Part shown: in pieces, positions 14,529-21,951 of the stretch
Layout: the number at the start of each line of letters is the position of its first letter
Numbering within the stretch: position 1 is the first letter of the stretch
Assembly (NCBI GenBank): GCA_013362295.1
Contig: JABFWJ010000101.1
Location: forward strand, 1 to 23,683
Origin: Thermoleophilia bacterium
GTDB lineage: Bacteria > Actinomycetota > Thermoleophilia > Gaiellales > Gaiellaceae
Reading direction: 5' to 3'
Length of the DNA stretch: 23,683 nt
Made by a program: the position numbers and the translations under genes
The notes under the pieces: model-generated
The model's input: the letters and a program-made list of their open reading frames with translations, nothing else
Told to the model about the DNA's origin: nothing
The model's database searches: none

Positions 14529-14972
14529 ATGTCAGCCAACACGCCGGTCGCCCGGTTCACCGTCAGCCCGCAGGAGCCCTCGACCGAGGACACGATCCAA
14601 CTCGTCGACTGCTCCCGCGACCCTGCAGAGATCGGCGTCGCCTGGCGTGCCTGGGACTTCGGCGACGGCGTCACGTCGGTCGGGCCCGCGCCCGTTCACC
14701 GCTATGTGCGCGCCGGCGAGTATCAGGTGACGCTCACGCTCGCGACGTTCGACGGCCGGGTGAGCACCCACTCGTCGACGGTGCGCGTCAGAACACGGCG
14801 GCGGCGAGCCTCTTCCGGTACGTGCTCGCCAGTGGATGGTCCTGGCCGAGCTCGGCAAAGAGCTCGACCATCAGCTTGCGGATCTCGTCCTTCTGCTCCG
14901 GTTCGTGCTCGAGCCGGCCGAGGAGGAGCTGGAACGCACGCTCGTAGTCACCCGCCTCGAGCGCATCCTTGA
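14529..14972 (+). CDS. single PKD-domain protein without signal peptide
   Basis: ATG follows GAAAGGAG by 7 nt. Residues 5-87 form one PKD-type beta-sandwich: VARFTVSPQEPSTEDTIQLVD, then the hallmark WDFGDG (residues 42-47), HRYVRAGEYQVTLTLAT and VSTHSSTVRVR. PKD domains usually occur in secreted or surface proteins, but no export signal is present here. After residue 87 the frame runs 60 residues further through the convergent thioredoxin gene as an Arg/Ser-rich tail with no visible fold, ending at 14972. A 185-bp convergent overlap is unusual, so the stop codon may have been lost when the neighbours were joined. The gene is divergent from the SARP regulator and shares its 89-bp upstream region. 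Function unknown. Confidence 0.65.
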   Translation: MSANTPVARFTVSPQEPSTEDTIQLVDCSRDPAEIGVAWRAWDFGDGVTSVGPAPVHRYVRAGEYQVTLTLATFDGRVSTHSSTVRVRTRRRRASSGTCSPVDGPGRARQRARPSACGSRPSAPVRARAGRGGAGTHARSHPPRAHP

Positions 14973-15318
14973 GCGCGGGATCGTCGATCCGCTCTGCGAG
15001 GGGCGCCTTCGTGAGCTCGTCTAGGAACGACTCGACACGGTTCGGGGGCTGCGCGCCCACGAACTCGGCGACCACGTGACCGTTTCGGAACGCCTTCACC
15101 GCCGGTATGCCGCTGATGCCGTACTCGCGTGCGACCGCGGGGTTTGCATCCACGTCGACCTTCGCGAGCGTGACGCCCTTCTCGGACGTCTTCTCCTCGA
15201 GCACGGGCGTCAGCATCCTGCACGGGCCGCACCAGTCGGCCCAGAAGTCGACGACGACTGGCTCGCGCTGCGAGCGCTCGAGCACGTCGGCCTCGAACGT
15301 GGCGTCGGTGACGTCCAT
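14788..15318 (-). CDS. thioredoxin-like protein with C-terminal TPR region (CnoX/YbbN type)
   Basis: The first 105 residues are a thioredoxin fold with VVVDFWADWCGPCRML (catalytic C30 and C33), VDVDANPAVAREYGISGIPAVKAF (cis-proline loop) and FVGAQPP. Residues 110-176 are helical repeats (DPALKDALEAGDYERAFQLLLGRL) like the tetratricopeptide tail of CnoX/YbbN, a holdase that also forms mixed disulphides with client proteins. The length of 176 is shorter than the E. coli protein (284) but common in actinobacteria. ATG 15318 is chosen over an upstream in-frame codon because the domain begins there and a TATCGT box lies 6 nt before it. The 3' end overlaps the PKD gene. The WCGPC site implies redox activity as well. 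Confidence 0.88.
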   Translation of the reverse strand: MDVTDATFEADVLERSQREPVVVDFWADWCGPCRMLTPVLEEKTSEKGVTLAKVDVDANPAVAREYGISGIPAVKAFRNGHVVAEFVGAQPPNRVESFLDELTKAPLAERIDDPALKDALEAGDYERAFQLLLGRLEHEPEQKDEIRKLMVELFAELGQDHPLASTYRKRLAAAVF

Positions 15319-15324
15319 CCGGCG

Positions 15325-15330
15325 ACGATA
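15325..15330 (-). promoter_or_regulatory. -10 box of a leaderless thioredoxin-gene promoter
   Basis: TATCGT on the minus strand, exactly 6 nt before the ATG at 15318. There is no ribosome site, matching the tyrA and lgt pattern. Confidence 0.5.
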
Positions 15331-15378
15331 GCGGCGCCGCACGGGCCGGCGCTTCTTCCGTCCGACTCAGGTTGGATG

Positions 15379-15411
15379 CGAACCTGATTCGGCGCGGCCG
15401 AACCAGATTCG
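15379..15411 (-). repeat. dispersed intergenic palindrome, copy 2 (possible terminator, after scpB)
   Basis: Arms 15379-15393 and 15397-15411 around a 3-nt loop. The downstream arm is identical to that of copy 1. The other arm has two differences from perfect symmetry, and both become G-U pairs in minus-strand RNA but C-A mismatches in plus-strand RNA. It begins 17 nt after the scpB stop, before the thioredoxin promoter. Confidence 0.7.
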
Positions 15412-15427
15412 AGCCTGTGGCCCTCGC

Positions 15428-16051
15428 TTACGCCGGACGCTTCTCGGCGACCGCTTCGAGGCGCTCGCGGATCTCGGTGACGTCCGCGCCGAGCTCGTCG
15501 ACGCGCGGGAGCGACGCGAGCGACTCGAGGCCGAAGATGCGCTCGAAGAGCGGTGTCGTGCGGTAGCGGATCGCGCCGAACTCGTTCTCGCGGCCGCCTT
15601 CGGCGATCAGGCCGCGCTCGACCAGCCCGGCGACGACGCCGTCGACGTTGACGCCGCGGATGCGCGCCACCTCGGGCCGCGAGATCGGGCCGAGGTACGC
15701 GACAATCGCGAGCGTCTCCAGCGCCGCCTGCGAGAGGCCCTTCTCGACCGGCTTCTCGAACAGGCGCGCGCACGCCTCGGAGGCAGCCGCCGACGCGCGG
15801 AAGGCCCAGCCGCCTGCGACGAGCTCGAGCACGATGCCGCTCGACTCGTCCGAGTAGCGGTCGGTGAGCAGCTCGAGCGCCTCGCCGACGTGCAGGATGT
15901 CGACCTCGGCGGCGGCGGCCATCTCCTCGGGCGAGAGCGGTTGCGACGCGACGACGAGGAGCGCCTCGACGGTCTTCGCCAGCTCGCTCGCCGGCGTGAC
16001 CTCGGTGGTGATCAGGCGGAGTGGGCTGGCGGAGTTCCTGGAAGGCTCCAT
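15428..16051 (-). CDS. scpB: segregation and condensation protein B
   Basis: Partner of ScpA and SMC in the bacterial condensin complex. The 207-residue protein has the two winged-helix domains of ScpB: AKTVEALLVVASQPLSPEEMA at the start, then LSQAALETLAIVAYLGPISRPEVARIRGVNVDGVVAGLVERGLI, the strongly conserved family block, and FGAIRYRTTPLFERIFGLESLASLP. Start at ATG 16051 rather than longer in-frame options: AAAGGAG lies 7 nt before it, and family homology begins shortly after. The start lies inside the 3' end of scpA (40-nt overlap), so the two are translated from one message. A palindromic repeat follows the stop. Confidence 0.96.
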   Translation of the reverse strand: MEPSRNSASPLRLITTEVTPASELAKTVEALLVVASQPLSPEEMAAAAEVDILHVGEALELLTDRYSDESSGIVLELVAGGWAFRASAAASEACARLFEKPVEKGLSQAALETLAIVAYLGPISRPEVARIRGVNVDGVVAGLVERGLIAEGGRENEFGAIRYRTTPLFERIFGLESLASLPRVDELGADVTEIRERLEAVAEKRPA

Positions 16052-16788
16052 GACAAGCTCCTTTCGGCGTCGGCGCGGGAAATCCTTATCGGGGCGAACG
16101 GCCCGGACTGGGCGATCGCGATCTCGTTCTGCTTGCGCAGCTCGAGAAGCGCCAGGAAGGCGACGGCGACCTCGACGCGCGAGAGCCCCTCCACCTCCTG
16201 GTCGAAGTCGAAGCGAGTGCGCCGCCGCAGCAGCGAGCGCCAGCGCTCCAGAAACTGCGCGGTCGGTGGGAAGCGGAGCGCCATGTGCGAGACCGACGGC
16301 GCCGGCGGCTCGACCGCCAGGGCACGGAGCGCCTTCGCCAGCTCGAGCGGCGACTGCGGCGCGAGCTTGCGCTCCGGCTTGGGCGCGAGGGGTGCCGGGC
16401 CGACGCGGAAGAAGAGGTCGCGGCGCTCCTCGAGCCGGCCGCATAACCAGTGGGCGGCCTCCTTCGCGCGCCGGTACTCGGCCAGCCGGCGCGCGAGCTC
16501 CTCCGCGGCCTCCTCGGGCTCGAGCTCGGCGAGCTCGGCGTCCTCCTCCGGGAACATGGCGCGGGCCTTCAGCTCGAGCAGCGCCGAGATCAGCACCAGG
16601 AACTCGCCGCAGGCGTCCAGGTCGAGCTCGCCCTTGCCGGCGAGGTGCTCGACGAAGGCGATCACGATCTCGGCGAGATCGACCTCCCGGAGCGGCAGCT
16701 CCTCGCGGAGCACGAGTGAGAGGAGCAGGTCGAACGGGCCTTCGAAGGCGTCGAGGTCCAGCTCGAGCTCGCGGACGGCCACGGGCAT
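16012..16788 (-). CDS. scpA: segregation and condensation protein A
   Basis: Kleisin subunit that bridges the SMC heads in condensin and acts in chromosome segregation. The 258-residue product opens with FEGPFDLLLSLVLREELPLREVDLAEI, the N-terminal ScpA signature, continues with LDACGEFLVLISALLELKARAMFP, and ends in a winged-helix region (VEVAVAFLALLELRKQNEIAIAQ followed by GPFAPIRIS). The middle is a charged linker. ATG 16788 begins close to the conserved block and has a TACATT box 7 nt upstream with no ribosome site. The gene starts 19 bp after the lgt stop and overlaps scpB by 40 nt. Confidence 0.96.
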   Translation of the reverse strand: MPVAVRELELDLDAFEGPFDLLLSLVLREELPLREVDLAEIVIAFVEHLAGKGELDLDACGEFLVLISALLELKARAMFPEEDAELAELEPEEAAEELARRLAEYRRAKEAAHWLCGRLEERRDLFFRVGPAPLAPKPERKLAPQSPLELAKALRALAVEPPAPSVSHMALRFPPTAQFLERWRSLLRRRTRFDFDQEVEGLSRVEVAVAFLALLELRKQNEIAIAQSGPFAPIRISRADAERSLSWSLPGTPPAHSA

Positions 16789-16795
16789 CCCGGAG

Positions 16796-16801
16796 AATGT
16801 A
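16796..16801 (-). promoter_or_regulatory. -10 box of a leaderless scpAB promoter
   Basis: TACATT on the minus strand, 7 nt before the scpA ATG and just after the lgt stop (16808-16810). It would let scpAB be transcribed separately from lgt. Confidence 0.5.
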
Positions 16802-16807
16802 CTGGGC

Positions 16808-17695
16808 CTAGCGGACGCGGCCTCGGGGGATCGCCATCGTGGGCCCCTTCTTCCGCGGCTCGCGTTTCGGCTCCTTGGGCGCCCGGCCGCGGGCCCGGCG
16901 CCGATGGAGGATGAAGTAGACGAGCGAGGCGAAGAAGAGGATCGCGGACACCCAGGCGTTCAGGCGCAGACCGGCGATGTGGTGAGCCGGGTCGATGCGC
17001 AGCAGCTCCTCGAAGAAGCGGCCGAAGCAGTACCAGGCGATATAGAGGGCGAAGAGGCCCGGCGGCCGGATCGTGAAGCGGCGGGCGATCCAGAGCAGGA
17101 CGAGCACGCCGACGACGTCCCAGATCAGCTCGTACAGGAAGGTCGGGTGGAACGTCGCGTGGTTGAAGTACGCGACCGTCCGATGCTCGGGATCGATCTT
17201 CAGGCCCCAGGGGAGGGTCGTCGGCTTGCCGTACAGCTCCTGGTTCCACCAGTTGCCGATGCGGCCGATGCCCTGCGCGAGCAGCAGGCCGGGCGCAGCG
17301 GCGTCGAGGAACGCGCCGACGTTGGCGCCGGCGCGGCGGACGATCACCGAGCCGGCGAGCGCGCCGAGGAAGATCCCGCCCCAGACGCCGAGACCGCCCT
17401 TCCACACCTCCCACATGCCCTGCCACTTCGGAGACGGGACCTCGCTCCAGGAGGTGATGTCGTGGTAGAGCCGCGCGCCGAGCACGCCGAAGGCGACACC
17501 CCAGACGGCGACGCGCGTGACGAGCTCCCATTCGCCGCCCATGGCCGTCCACCGCTTGCCCGTCAGCCAGATGCAGGCGAGGATCGCGACGAGCAGCGTG
17601 AGCCCGTACATGTGCAGCTGCAACGGGCCGAGGTGGACGACGCCGGTATGCGGGGAGGGGATCGACGCCAGGAAGAACGCGGTCTCCGAAAACAC
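16808..17695 (-). CDS. lgt: prolipoprotein diacylglyceryl transferase
   Basis: Membrane enzyme that moves diacylglycerol from phosphatidylglycerol to the lipobox cysteine of prelipoproteins, the first step of lipoprotein maturation. The 295-residue protein has about seven hydrophobic segments and the family signature GRIGNWWNQELYG in the middle, preceded by GARLYHDI and GGLGVWGG (the region containing the essential arginine/tyrosine motifs) and followed by HPTFLYELIWD and the FGRFFEELLR helix. The last 35 residues are a basic, Lys/Arg/Pro-rich cytoplasmic tail. GTG 17695 is preceded by a TAGCGT box at 6 nt. It lies upstream of scpA on the same strand. Confidence 0.96.
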   Translation of the reverse strand: MFSETAFFLASIPSPHTGVVHLGPLQLHMYGLTLLVAILACIWLTGKRWTAMGGEWELVTRVAVWGVAFGVLGARLYHDITSWSEVPSPKWQGMWEVWKGGLGVWGGIFLGALAGSVIVRRAGANVGAFLDAAAPGLLLAQGIGRIGNWWNQELYGKPTTLPWGLKIDPEHRTVAYFNHATFHPTFLYELIWDVVGVLVLLWIARRFTIRPPGLFALYIAWYCFGRFFEELLRIDPAHHIAGLRLNAWVSAILFFASLVYFILHRRRARGRAPKEPKREPRKKGPTMAIPRGRVR

Positions 17696-17701
17696 GGCGC
17701 G

Positions 17702-17707
17702 ACGCTA
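17702..17707 (-). promoter_or_regulatory. -10 box of a leaderless lgt promoter
   Basis: TAGCGT on the minus strand, 6 nt before the GTG of lgt. The palindrome 17709-17745 covers the place where a -35 box would be. Confidence 0.5.
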
Positions 17708-17708
17708 T

Positions 17709-17745
17709 CGAAGAACCTGGTTCGCAGGTACGAACCAGGTCTTCG
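17709..17745 (-). repeat. dispersed intergenic palindrome, copy 3 (possible terminator, related)
   Basis: Arms 17709-17724 and 17731-17745 form a 15-bp stem with one bulged A around a 6-nt loop. It shares the CTGGTTCG core with copies 1 and 2 but not the outer stem. Like them it begins about 15 nt after a minus-strand stop codon (17760) and lies just before the next gene's promoter. Confidence 0.6.
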
Positions 17746-17759
17746 GGGAGGGAGGGGAG

Positions 17760-17960
17760 TTAGAGCAGGATCTGCAGCGCGAGCTCGGTGGAGCAGCCCT
17801 TGGTGAGCAGTTCTGCGGCGAGGTGCAGATCGACGTCCGTCCGCGCGGCCAGCTCGAAGGCAGCCTGCGGCGGGTAGCCGGCCCGCTCGAGCTCCTCGGC
17901 CCGCCAACGCTCGACGAGCTCTTGCTCTGTCAGGCGGTCGGGTGTCTCGGTGGTCGGCAT
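17760..17960 (-). CDS. 66-residue helical protein of unknown function
   Basis: A small acidic, leucine/alanine-rich protein. Residues 9-28 (RLTEQELVERWRAEELERAG) and the rest (PPQAAFELAARTDVDLHLAAELLTKGCSTELALQILL) read as three or four short helices; the block RTDVDLHLAAELLTKGC followed by ALQILL resembles small unnamed actinobacterial proteins I have seen, though I cannot name a family. GGAG lies 8 nt before ATG. The protein has no signal peptide or membrane segment. It sits between dnaE and lgt on the same strand with a palindrome after its stop. A 6-codon frame (17980-17960) precedes it and ends in a TGATG overlap with its start. Confidence 0.72.
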   Translation of the reverse strand: MPTTETPDRLTEQELVERWRAEELERAGYPPQAAFELAARTDVDLHLAAELLTKGCSTELALQILL

Positions 17961-18157
17961 CAGATGGTCTCCTCACTCATCTGTTCGGTAAAACGTTCGA
18001 CCTGGTTCTCCCCTTGCCGGGGGATCTTCAGAATTAACGGAATCTGAACGGGTGCCAAGAGGTATGCCGCAAACGTAATCAGCTTGTCACTCCAAGGTCC
18101 TATTCGCCCCCACCGAAGGCCTAGGTCCACGGGGTCGAAAAGCTCAGGGCGATCGGC
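17961..18157 (-). other. dnaE to small-gene spacer with two weak hairpins
   Basis: A 197-bp spacer, noticeably richer in A and T than its surroundings. It holds TCCCC/GGGGA (18009-18024) and TTCAGAATT/AATCTGAA (18027-18048, one bulge). The 10-mer GAACCAGGTC, also an arm of the palindrome at 17731, occurs on the minus strand near 18000. I see no clear terminator for dnaE and only a weak promoter candidate for the small gene (TTGGCA on the minus strand without a good -10 box). Confidence 0.4.
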
Positions 18158-21100
18158 TCAGGCGACGGCGGACTCGCCGAGCAGCATCTTCACCTCGGCG
18201 TAGAAGTCCGGCGCCGGCTGCACCTTGTACTGCGGTCCGAAGGCGTAGACCTTCTTACCCTGCGAGGTGATCAGGTCGGCGTACACGGGCGACTCGCCGG
18301 GGAAGTCCCTGATCAGCGCGGCCAGCTCGCGGATCGTCCCGGCGGCCGCCTTCGTCGCGTCGATTCGGAGCCGAACCTCGCGCTTCTCGGGCACGGCCTC
18401 GAACGCGGCGATCTCCATGGCGACGAGCTTCGTCTCGCCCTCCTTGCGGTCGATGCGCCCCTTCACGATCAGGATGCGGTCGGTCGCGCAGAGCTCACGC
18501 GCCTTGTCGTAGGTCGAGTTGAAGACGACCGTCTCGATGCCGCCGGTCACGTCCTCCACGCGCAGGAACACCATGGCGTCGCCGCGCTTGGTCGTCATGT
18601 GGCGGAGCGACGCGACGATGCCGCCGATCGTGATCACCTCGCCGTCGCGGCGCCGTTCGAGCTCGCCGATCGTCGCGTCCGTCTTCCGCCGCAGCTGGTC
18701 GCGCACGCCCTGGAGCGGGTGCTCGGTGACGTAGAGGCCGAGCACCTCCTTCTCCATCTTCAGGAGGTCGTTCTTGTCGTACTCCTCCGCCGGCACGGGC
18801 GGGTGGTGCTTCGGCTTCTCGTCCTCGACAGGCCCGAGATCGAAGATCGAGCCCTGTCCCGCGAGCCGGTCAGCCTGCTGCTTCTGCCCCCACGCGACTG
18901 CCTGCTCGAGCACGCCCAGCATCCCCTTGCGCGAGCCCGGCAGGGCGCCGCATTTGACGAGTGCCTCGAGCACGCGCTTGTTCGACGCCGACTGGTCGAC
19001 GCGCTCGGCGAAGTCCCAGATCGACTCGTAGCGCCCGTTCGTGCGCTCGGTGATGATCGCGTTCGCGGCGCCCTCCCCCACGCCCTTGACGGCGTTCAGG
19101 CCGAAGCGGATCTTCCCGTCGACGACGGCGAAGTCGGTCATCGACTCGTTCACGTCCGGGGGCAGCACCTCGATGCCGAGGTCGTGGCACGCGTTGACGT
19201 AGATCGGAACGCGGTCCTTCGTGCTCATGACGGAGCTGATCAGCGCCGCCATGTACTCGCACGCGTGGTTCGCGCGCAGCCAGGCCGTCTGGTAGGCGAT
19301 CAGCGCATAGCAGGCGGCGTGCGACTTGCCGAACGAGTAGTCCTGCGACTTCTCGATGTCGTCCCACAGCTGCTTCGCGACCTGCTCCGACGTGTTGTTC
19401 GCGATGCAGCCCTCGATGAACTTGTTCTTCAGCGAGGCCATCAGCGCGTGGATCTTCTTGCCGATCGCCTTGCGCAGATCGTCTGCCTCGGCGGGGCTGA
19501 AGCCCGCGATCTCCTTCGCGATCTGCATCGACTGCTCCTGATAGATCGCGATGCCGTATGTCTCGCCGACTATCGGCTTCAGACGCGGGTCGAGCAGCGG
19601 GACGGCCTCCTGCCCCGCCTTGCGCCGTGCGTAGTTCGGGATGTACTGCATCGGCCCCGGGCGATAGAGCGCGACGAGCGCGATCAGGTCCTCGAACTCC
19701 GTCGGCTTCACTTGCCGCAGCGCTTCGCGCATGCCTGACGACTCGAACTGGAAGACCCCCGCCGCGTCTCCCTTCGCGAGCATCGCGTAGGTCTTCCTGT
19801 CGTCCATCGGGATCTTCTCGATGTCGAGGTTCCCGACGAGCGCGCACGCCTTGTCGATCACGTCGAGGTTGCGCAGCCCGAGGAAGTCCATCTTCAGGAG
19901 GCCGAGCGATTCGACGTCCTGCATGTTGAACTGCGTGACGACTTCCTGGTCGGAGCCCTTCTGCTGCAGCGGCACGACGTTGATCAGCGGCTCGGCGCCG
20001 ATCACGACACCCGCCGCATGGATCGAGTCCGCCCGCGTCAGGCCTTCCAGCGGCTGCGCGAGGTCCAGGATCTCCTTCGCGACCGGATCGGCGTCGACCG
20101 CCTTGCGCAGCTCGGCGCCCGCCTTCAGGCACTCGTCGAGCGTCTGGCCGGGGCCTTCGGGGATCAGCTTCGCGATCTTGTCGACGACGCCGTAGGGAAC
20201 CTCGAGCACCCGGCCCGCATCCCGGACCGCCGCGCGGGCGGCCATCGTCGAGAAGGTGATGATCTGCGCGACGCGGTCGTTGCCGTACTTCTCGCGCACG
20301 TAGTTGATCACGCGCTCGCGGCCGTCGACGGCGAAATCGATGTCGATGTCGGGCATCGACTTGCGACCGGGATTCAGGAAGCGCTCGAACAGCAAGTCGT
20401 AGCGGATCGGATCGATGTTCGTGATCTCGAGGCAGTAGGCGACGAGGCTGCCCGCGGCGCTGCCGCGGCCCGGACCGACGCCGATCCCGTTGCGCTTCGC
20501 GAAGGCGATGAAGTCCCAGACGATCAGGAAGTAGTCGGCGAAGCCCATCTCCTTGATCGTCTTGAGCTCGAAGCGCAGGCGTTCCTGGAGCTCGGAGGTG
20601 ACCTTGTCGTAACGGCGCGCGAGCCCCTTCTCGCACTGCTCGACGAGGTAGTCGAACGAGTCGCGGCCCTCGGGCACGTCGAACTTCGGGAGCAGGATCC
20701 GTCCGAGTTCGATCTCGACGTTGCAGCGCTCGGCGACCTCGAGCGTGCGGCGCAGCGCCTCCGCGTGACCGGGGAAGTCGGCGACCATCTCCTGCGGCGA
20801 CTTGAAGTAGAAGTGGTCGGTCTCGAACTTCCAGCGGTTCGGGTTCTTGAGCGAGTCGCCCGACTGGATGCAGAGCAGCGCCTCGTGCGCGCGCGCGTCG
20901 GTGTCGCGGAGGTAGTGGACGTCGCCGGTCGCGACCGTCGGGAGGCCTTGCTTCTCGGCCAGCTGCGCGAGCTGAGGCAGGATGCGCGCCTGCACGTCGA
21001 GGTGCGCGTTCTGAAGCTCGACGTAGACGTTCTCCTTGCCGAAGGTCTGCGTGAGCCGGTCGAGCTCGCCTTCGGCGTCGGTGAGCCTGTTCTCCTCGAG

Positions 21101-21529
21101 TGCCCTGCAGACGCGTCCGGAGAGACAGCCCGAGAGCGCGATCAGCCCGTCCCGGTGCCGCTCGAGGAGCTCCCAGTCGACGCGGGGCTTGTAGTAGTAG
21201 CCCTCGAGGAAACCGAGCGAGGAGAGCTTGATCAGGTTTGCGTAGCCGGTGTTGTCCGCCGCGAGGAGCGTGAGGTGCGCGTTCCCCTTCTCGTGCGCCT
21301 TGCGGTCGTTCGCGACGTAGACCTCGCAGCCGATGACGGGCCGGACGCCGGTCTTCCGCGTCGCCTTCCAGAGCTGGACGGCCCCCGCCATCGAGCCGTG
21401 GTCGGTGAGGCTGACCGCCGGCATCTCGAATTCGGCGGCCCGCGCGACGAGGTCGGGGATCCGGCAGGCGCCGTCGAGGATCGAGTACTCGGAGTGGACG
21501 TGGAGGTGGACGAAGTCGGCGGCGGGCAT
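18158..21529 (-). CDS. dnaE: DNA polymerase III alpha subunit (DnaE1) with intact PHP domain
   Basis: Replicative polymerase, 1,123 residues. The N-terminal PHP domain keeps the metal ligands that are lost in E. coli: H10 and H12 (HLHVHSEYS), D43-H44 (LTDHG), E69 (GCEVY), D203 and H205 (TGDVHYL), so it may act as a built-in proofreading nuclease, as shown for mycobacterial DnaE1. The palm carries GPGRGSAAG (352-360), the catalytic aspartates of PDIDIDF (D394, D396) and KMDFLGLRNL (D548). C-terminal helix-hairpin-helix and OB domains follow (ITIGGIVASLRHMTTKRGDAMVFLRVED). ATG 21529 has a TACTAT box 11 nt upstream. No separate editing subunit gene is seen in the window. Confidence 0.97.
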   Translation of the reverse strand: MPAADFVHLHVHSEYSILDGACRIPDLVARAAEFEMPAVSLTDHGSMAGAVQLWKATRKTGVRPVIGCEVYVANDRKAHEKGNAHLTLLAADNTGYANLIKLSSLGFLEGYYYKPRVDWELLERHRDGLIALSGCLSGRVCRALEENRLTDAEGELDRLTQTFGKENVYVELQNAHLDVQARILPQLAQLAEKQGLPTVATGDVHYLRDTDARAHEALLCIQSGDSLKNPNRWKFETDHFYFKSPQEMVADFPGHAEALRRTLEVAERCNVEIELGRILLPKFDVPEGRDSFDYLVEQCEKGLARRYDKVTSELQERLRFELKTIKEMGFADYFLIVWDFIAFAKRNGIGVGPGRGSAAGSLVAYCLEITNIDPIRYDLLFERFLNPGRKSMPDIDIDFAVDGRERVINYVREKYGNDRVAQIITFSTMAARAAVRDAGRVLEVPYGVVDKIAKLIPEGPGQTLDECLKAGAELRKAVDADPVAKEILDLAQPLEGLTRADSIHAAGVVIGAEPLINVVPLQQKGSDQEVVTQFNMQDVESLGLLKMDFLGLRNLDVIDKACALVGNLDIEKIPMDDRKTYAMLAKGDAAGVFQFESSGMREALRQVKPTEFEDLIALVALYRPGPMQYIPNYARRKAGQEAVPLLDPRLKPIVGETYGIAIYQEQSMQIAKEIAGFSPAEADDLRKAIGKKIHALMASLKNKFIEGCIANNTSEQVAKQLWDDIEKSQDYSFGKSHAACYALIAYQTAWLRANHACEYMAALISSVMSTKDRVPIYVNACHDLGIEVLPPDVNESMTDFAVVDGKIRFGLNAVKGVGEGAANAIITERTNGRYESIWDFAERVDQSASNKRVLEALVKCGALPGSRKGMLGVLEQAVAWGQKQQADRLAGQGSIFDLGPVEDEKPKHHPPVPAEEYDKNDLLKMEKEVLGLYVTEHPLQGVRDQLRRKTDATIGELERRRDGEVITIGGIVASLRHMTTKRGDAMVFLRVEDVTGGIETVVFNSTYDKARELCATDRILIVKGRIDRKEGETKLVAMEIAAFEAVPEKREVRLRIDATKAAAGTIRELAALIRDFPGESPVYADLITSQGKKVYAFGPQYKVQPAPDFYAEVKMLLGESAVA

Positions 21530-21540
21530 CGCGGAGGCCC

Positions 21541-21546
21541 ATAGTA
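21541..21546 (-). promoter_or_regulatory. -10 box of dnaE
   Basis: TACTAT on the minus strand, 11 nt before the dnaE ATG. The expected start point would leave only about 4-5 nt of leader, too short for a ribosome site. Confidence 0.45.
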
Positions 21547-21608
21547 CGCCGGGCCCCGGAAGGCACCTGGACCGGCCCGGCCGAGGGCCGGAGCACCCTG
21601 GCTGTTGA

Positions 21609-21836
21609 TCAGTTCAGCTCCGGATGGCCCACCTCCGTGCGTAGCTGAAGGCCCACCGCTTGCCAGATGGCGTCGTTCGCCGCGCGCCCCGGCAGGAGCT
21701 CGGCCGCGCGGCCTTTCAAGTCCACCGCGAGCGCCGGCAGCGACTCCGTCGCGCGCTCGCCGAGCCGGCCCAGACGGGCGCGAGCCGCCTCCCGCCGCGC
21801 CGTCGTTGTCGCGACGCCATCGGCCCGGACGAGCAT
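21609..21836 (-). CDS. possible 75-residue helical protein
   Basis: Starting at ATG 21836, the frame encodes a hydrophilic, alanine/arginine/leucine-rich chain (TARREAARARLGRLGERATE, then LPALAVDLKGRAAELL) ending HPELN. Third codon positions are strongly G/C, as in genes here, and the composition is less arginine/proline-biased than in shadow frames. There is no signal peptide, no clear ribosome site, and the frame stays open to 22148, so the start is not certain. It lies 79 bp upstream of the dnaE start on the same strand, and is divergent from the L,D-transpeptidase gene. I do not recognise it. Confidence 0.4.
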   Translation of the reverse strand: MLVRADGVATTTARREAARARLGRLGERATESLPALAVDLKGRAAELLPGRAANDAIWQAVGLQLRTEVGHPELN

Positions 21837-21938
21837 GGCAGACAAGCTGATGGCGACCGAATACCGCGTCCTCTCCGACGAGCTGCGCGCGCCGCGCGAT
21901 CCCTCCTGAGGGGAGGAGCGGCAGGCGAAAACGGGAAC

Positions 21939-21944
21939 TACGCT
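21939..21944 (+). promoter_or_regulatory. -10 box of a leaderless L,D-transpeptidase promoter
   Basis: TACGCT on the plus strand, 7 nt before the ATG at 21952, with no ribosome site within the expected distance. Confidence 0.5.
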
Positions 21945-21951
21945 GCGGCCG

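Noticed and set aside
18120..18175. Direct repeat GCTCAGG near the dnaE stop
   Set aside because: Two short copies only, partly within coding sequence; likely chance.
18870..21596. 908-codon minus-strand frame inside dnaE
   Set aside because: Shadow of DnaE, which has all polymerase motifs in its own frame.
21667..21909. 80-codon plus-strand frame upstream of the L,D-transpeptidase
   Set aside because: Serine/arginine-rich and antisense to the better minus-strand candidate at 21609-21836; no ribosome site.
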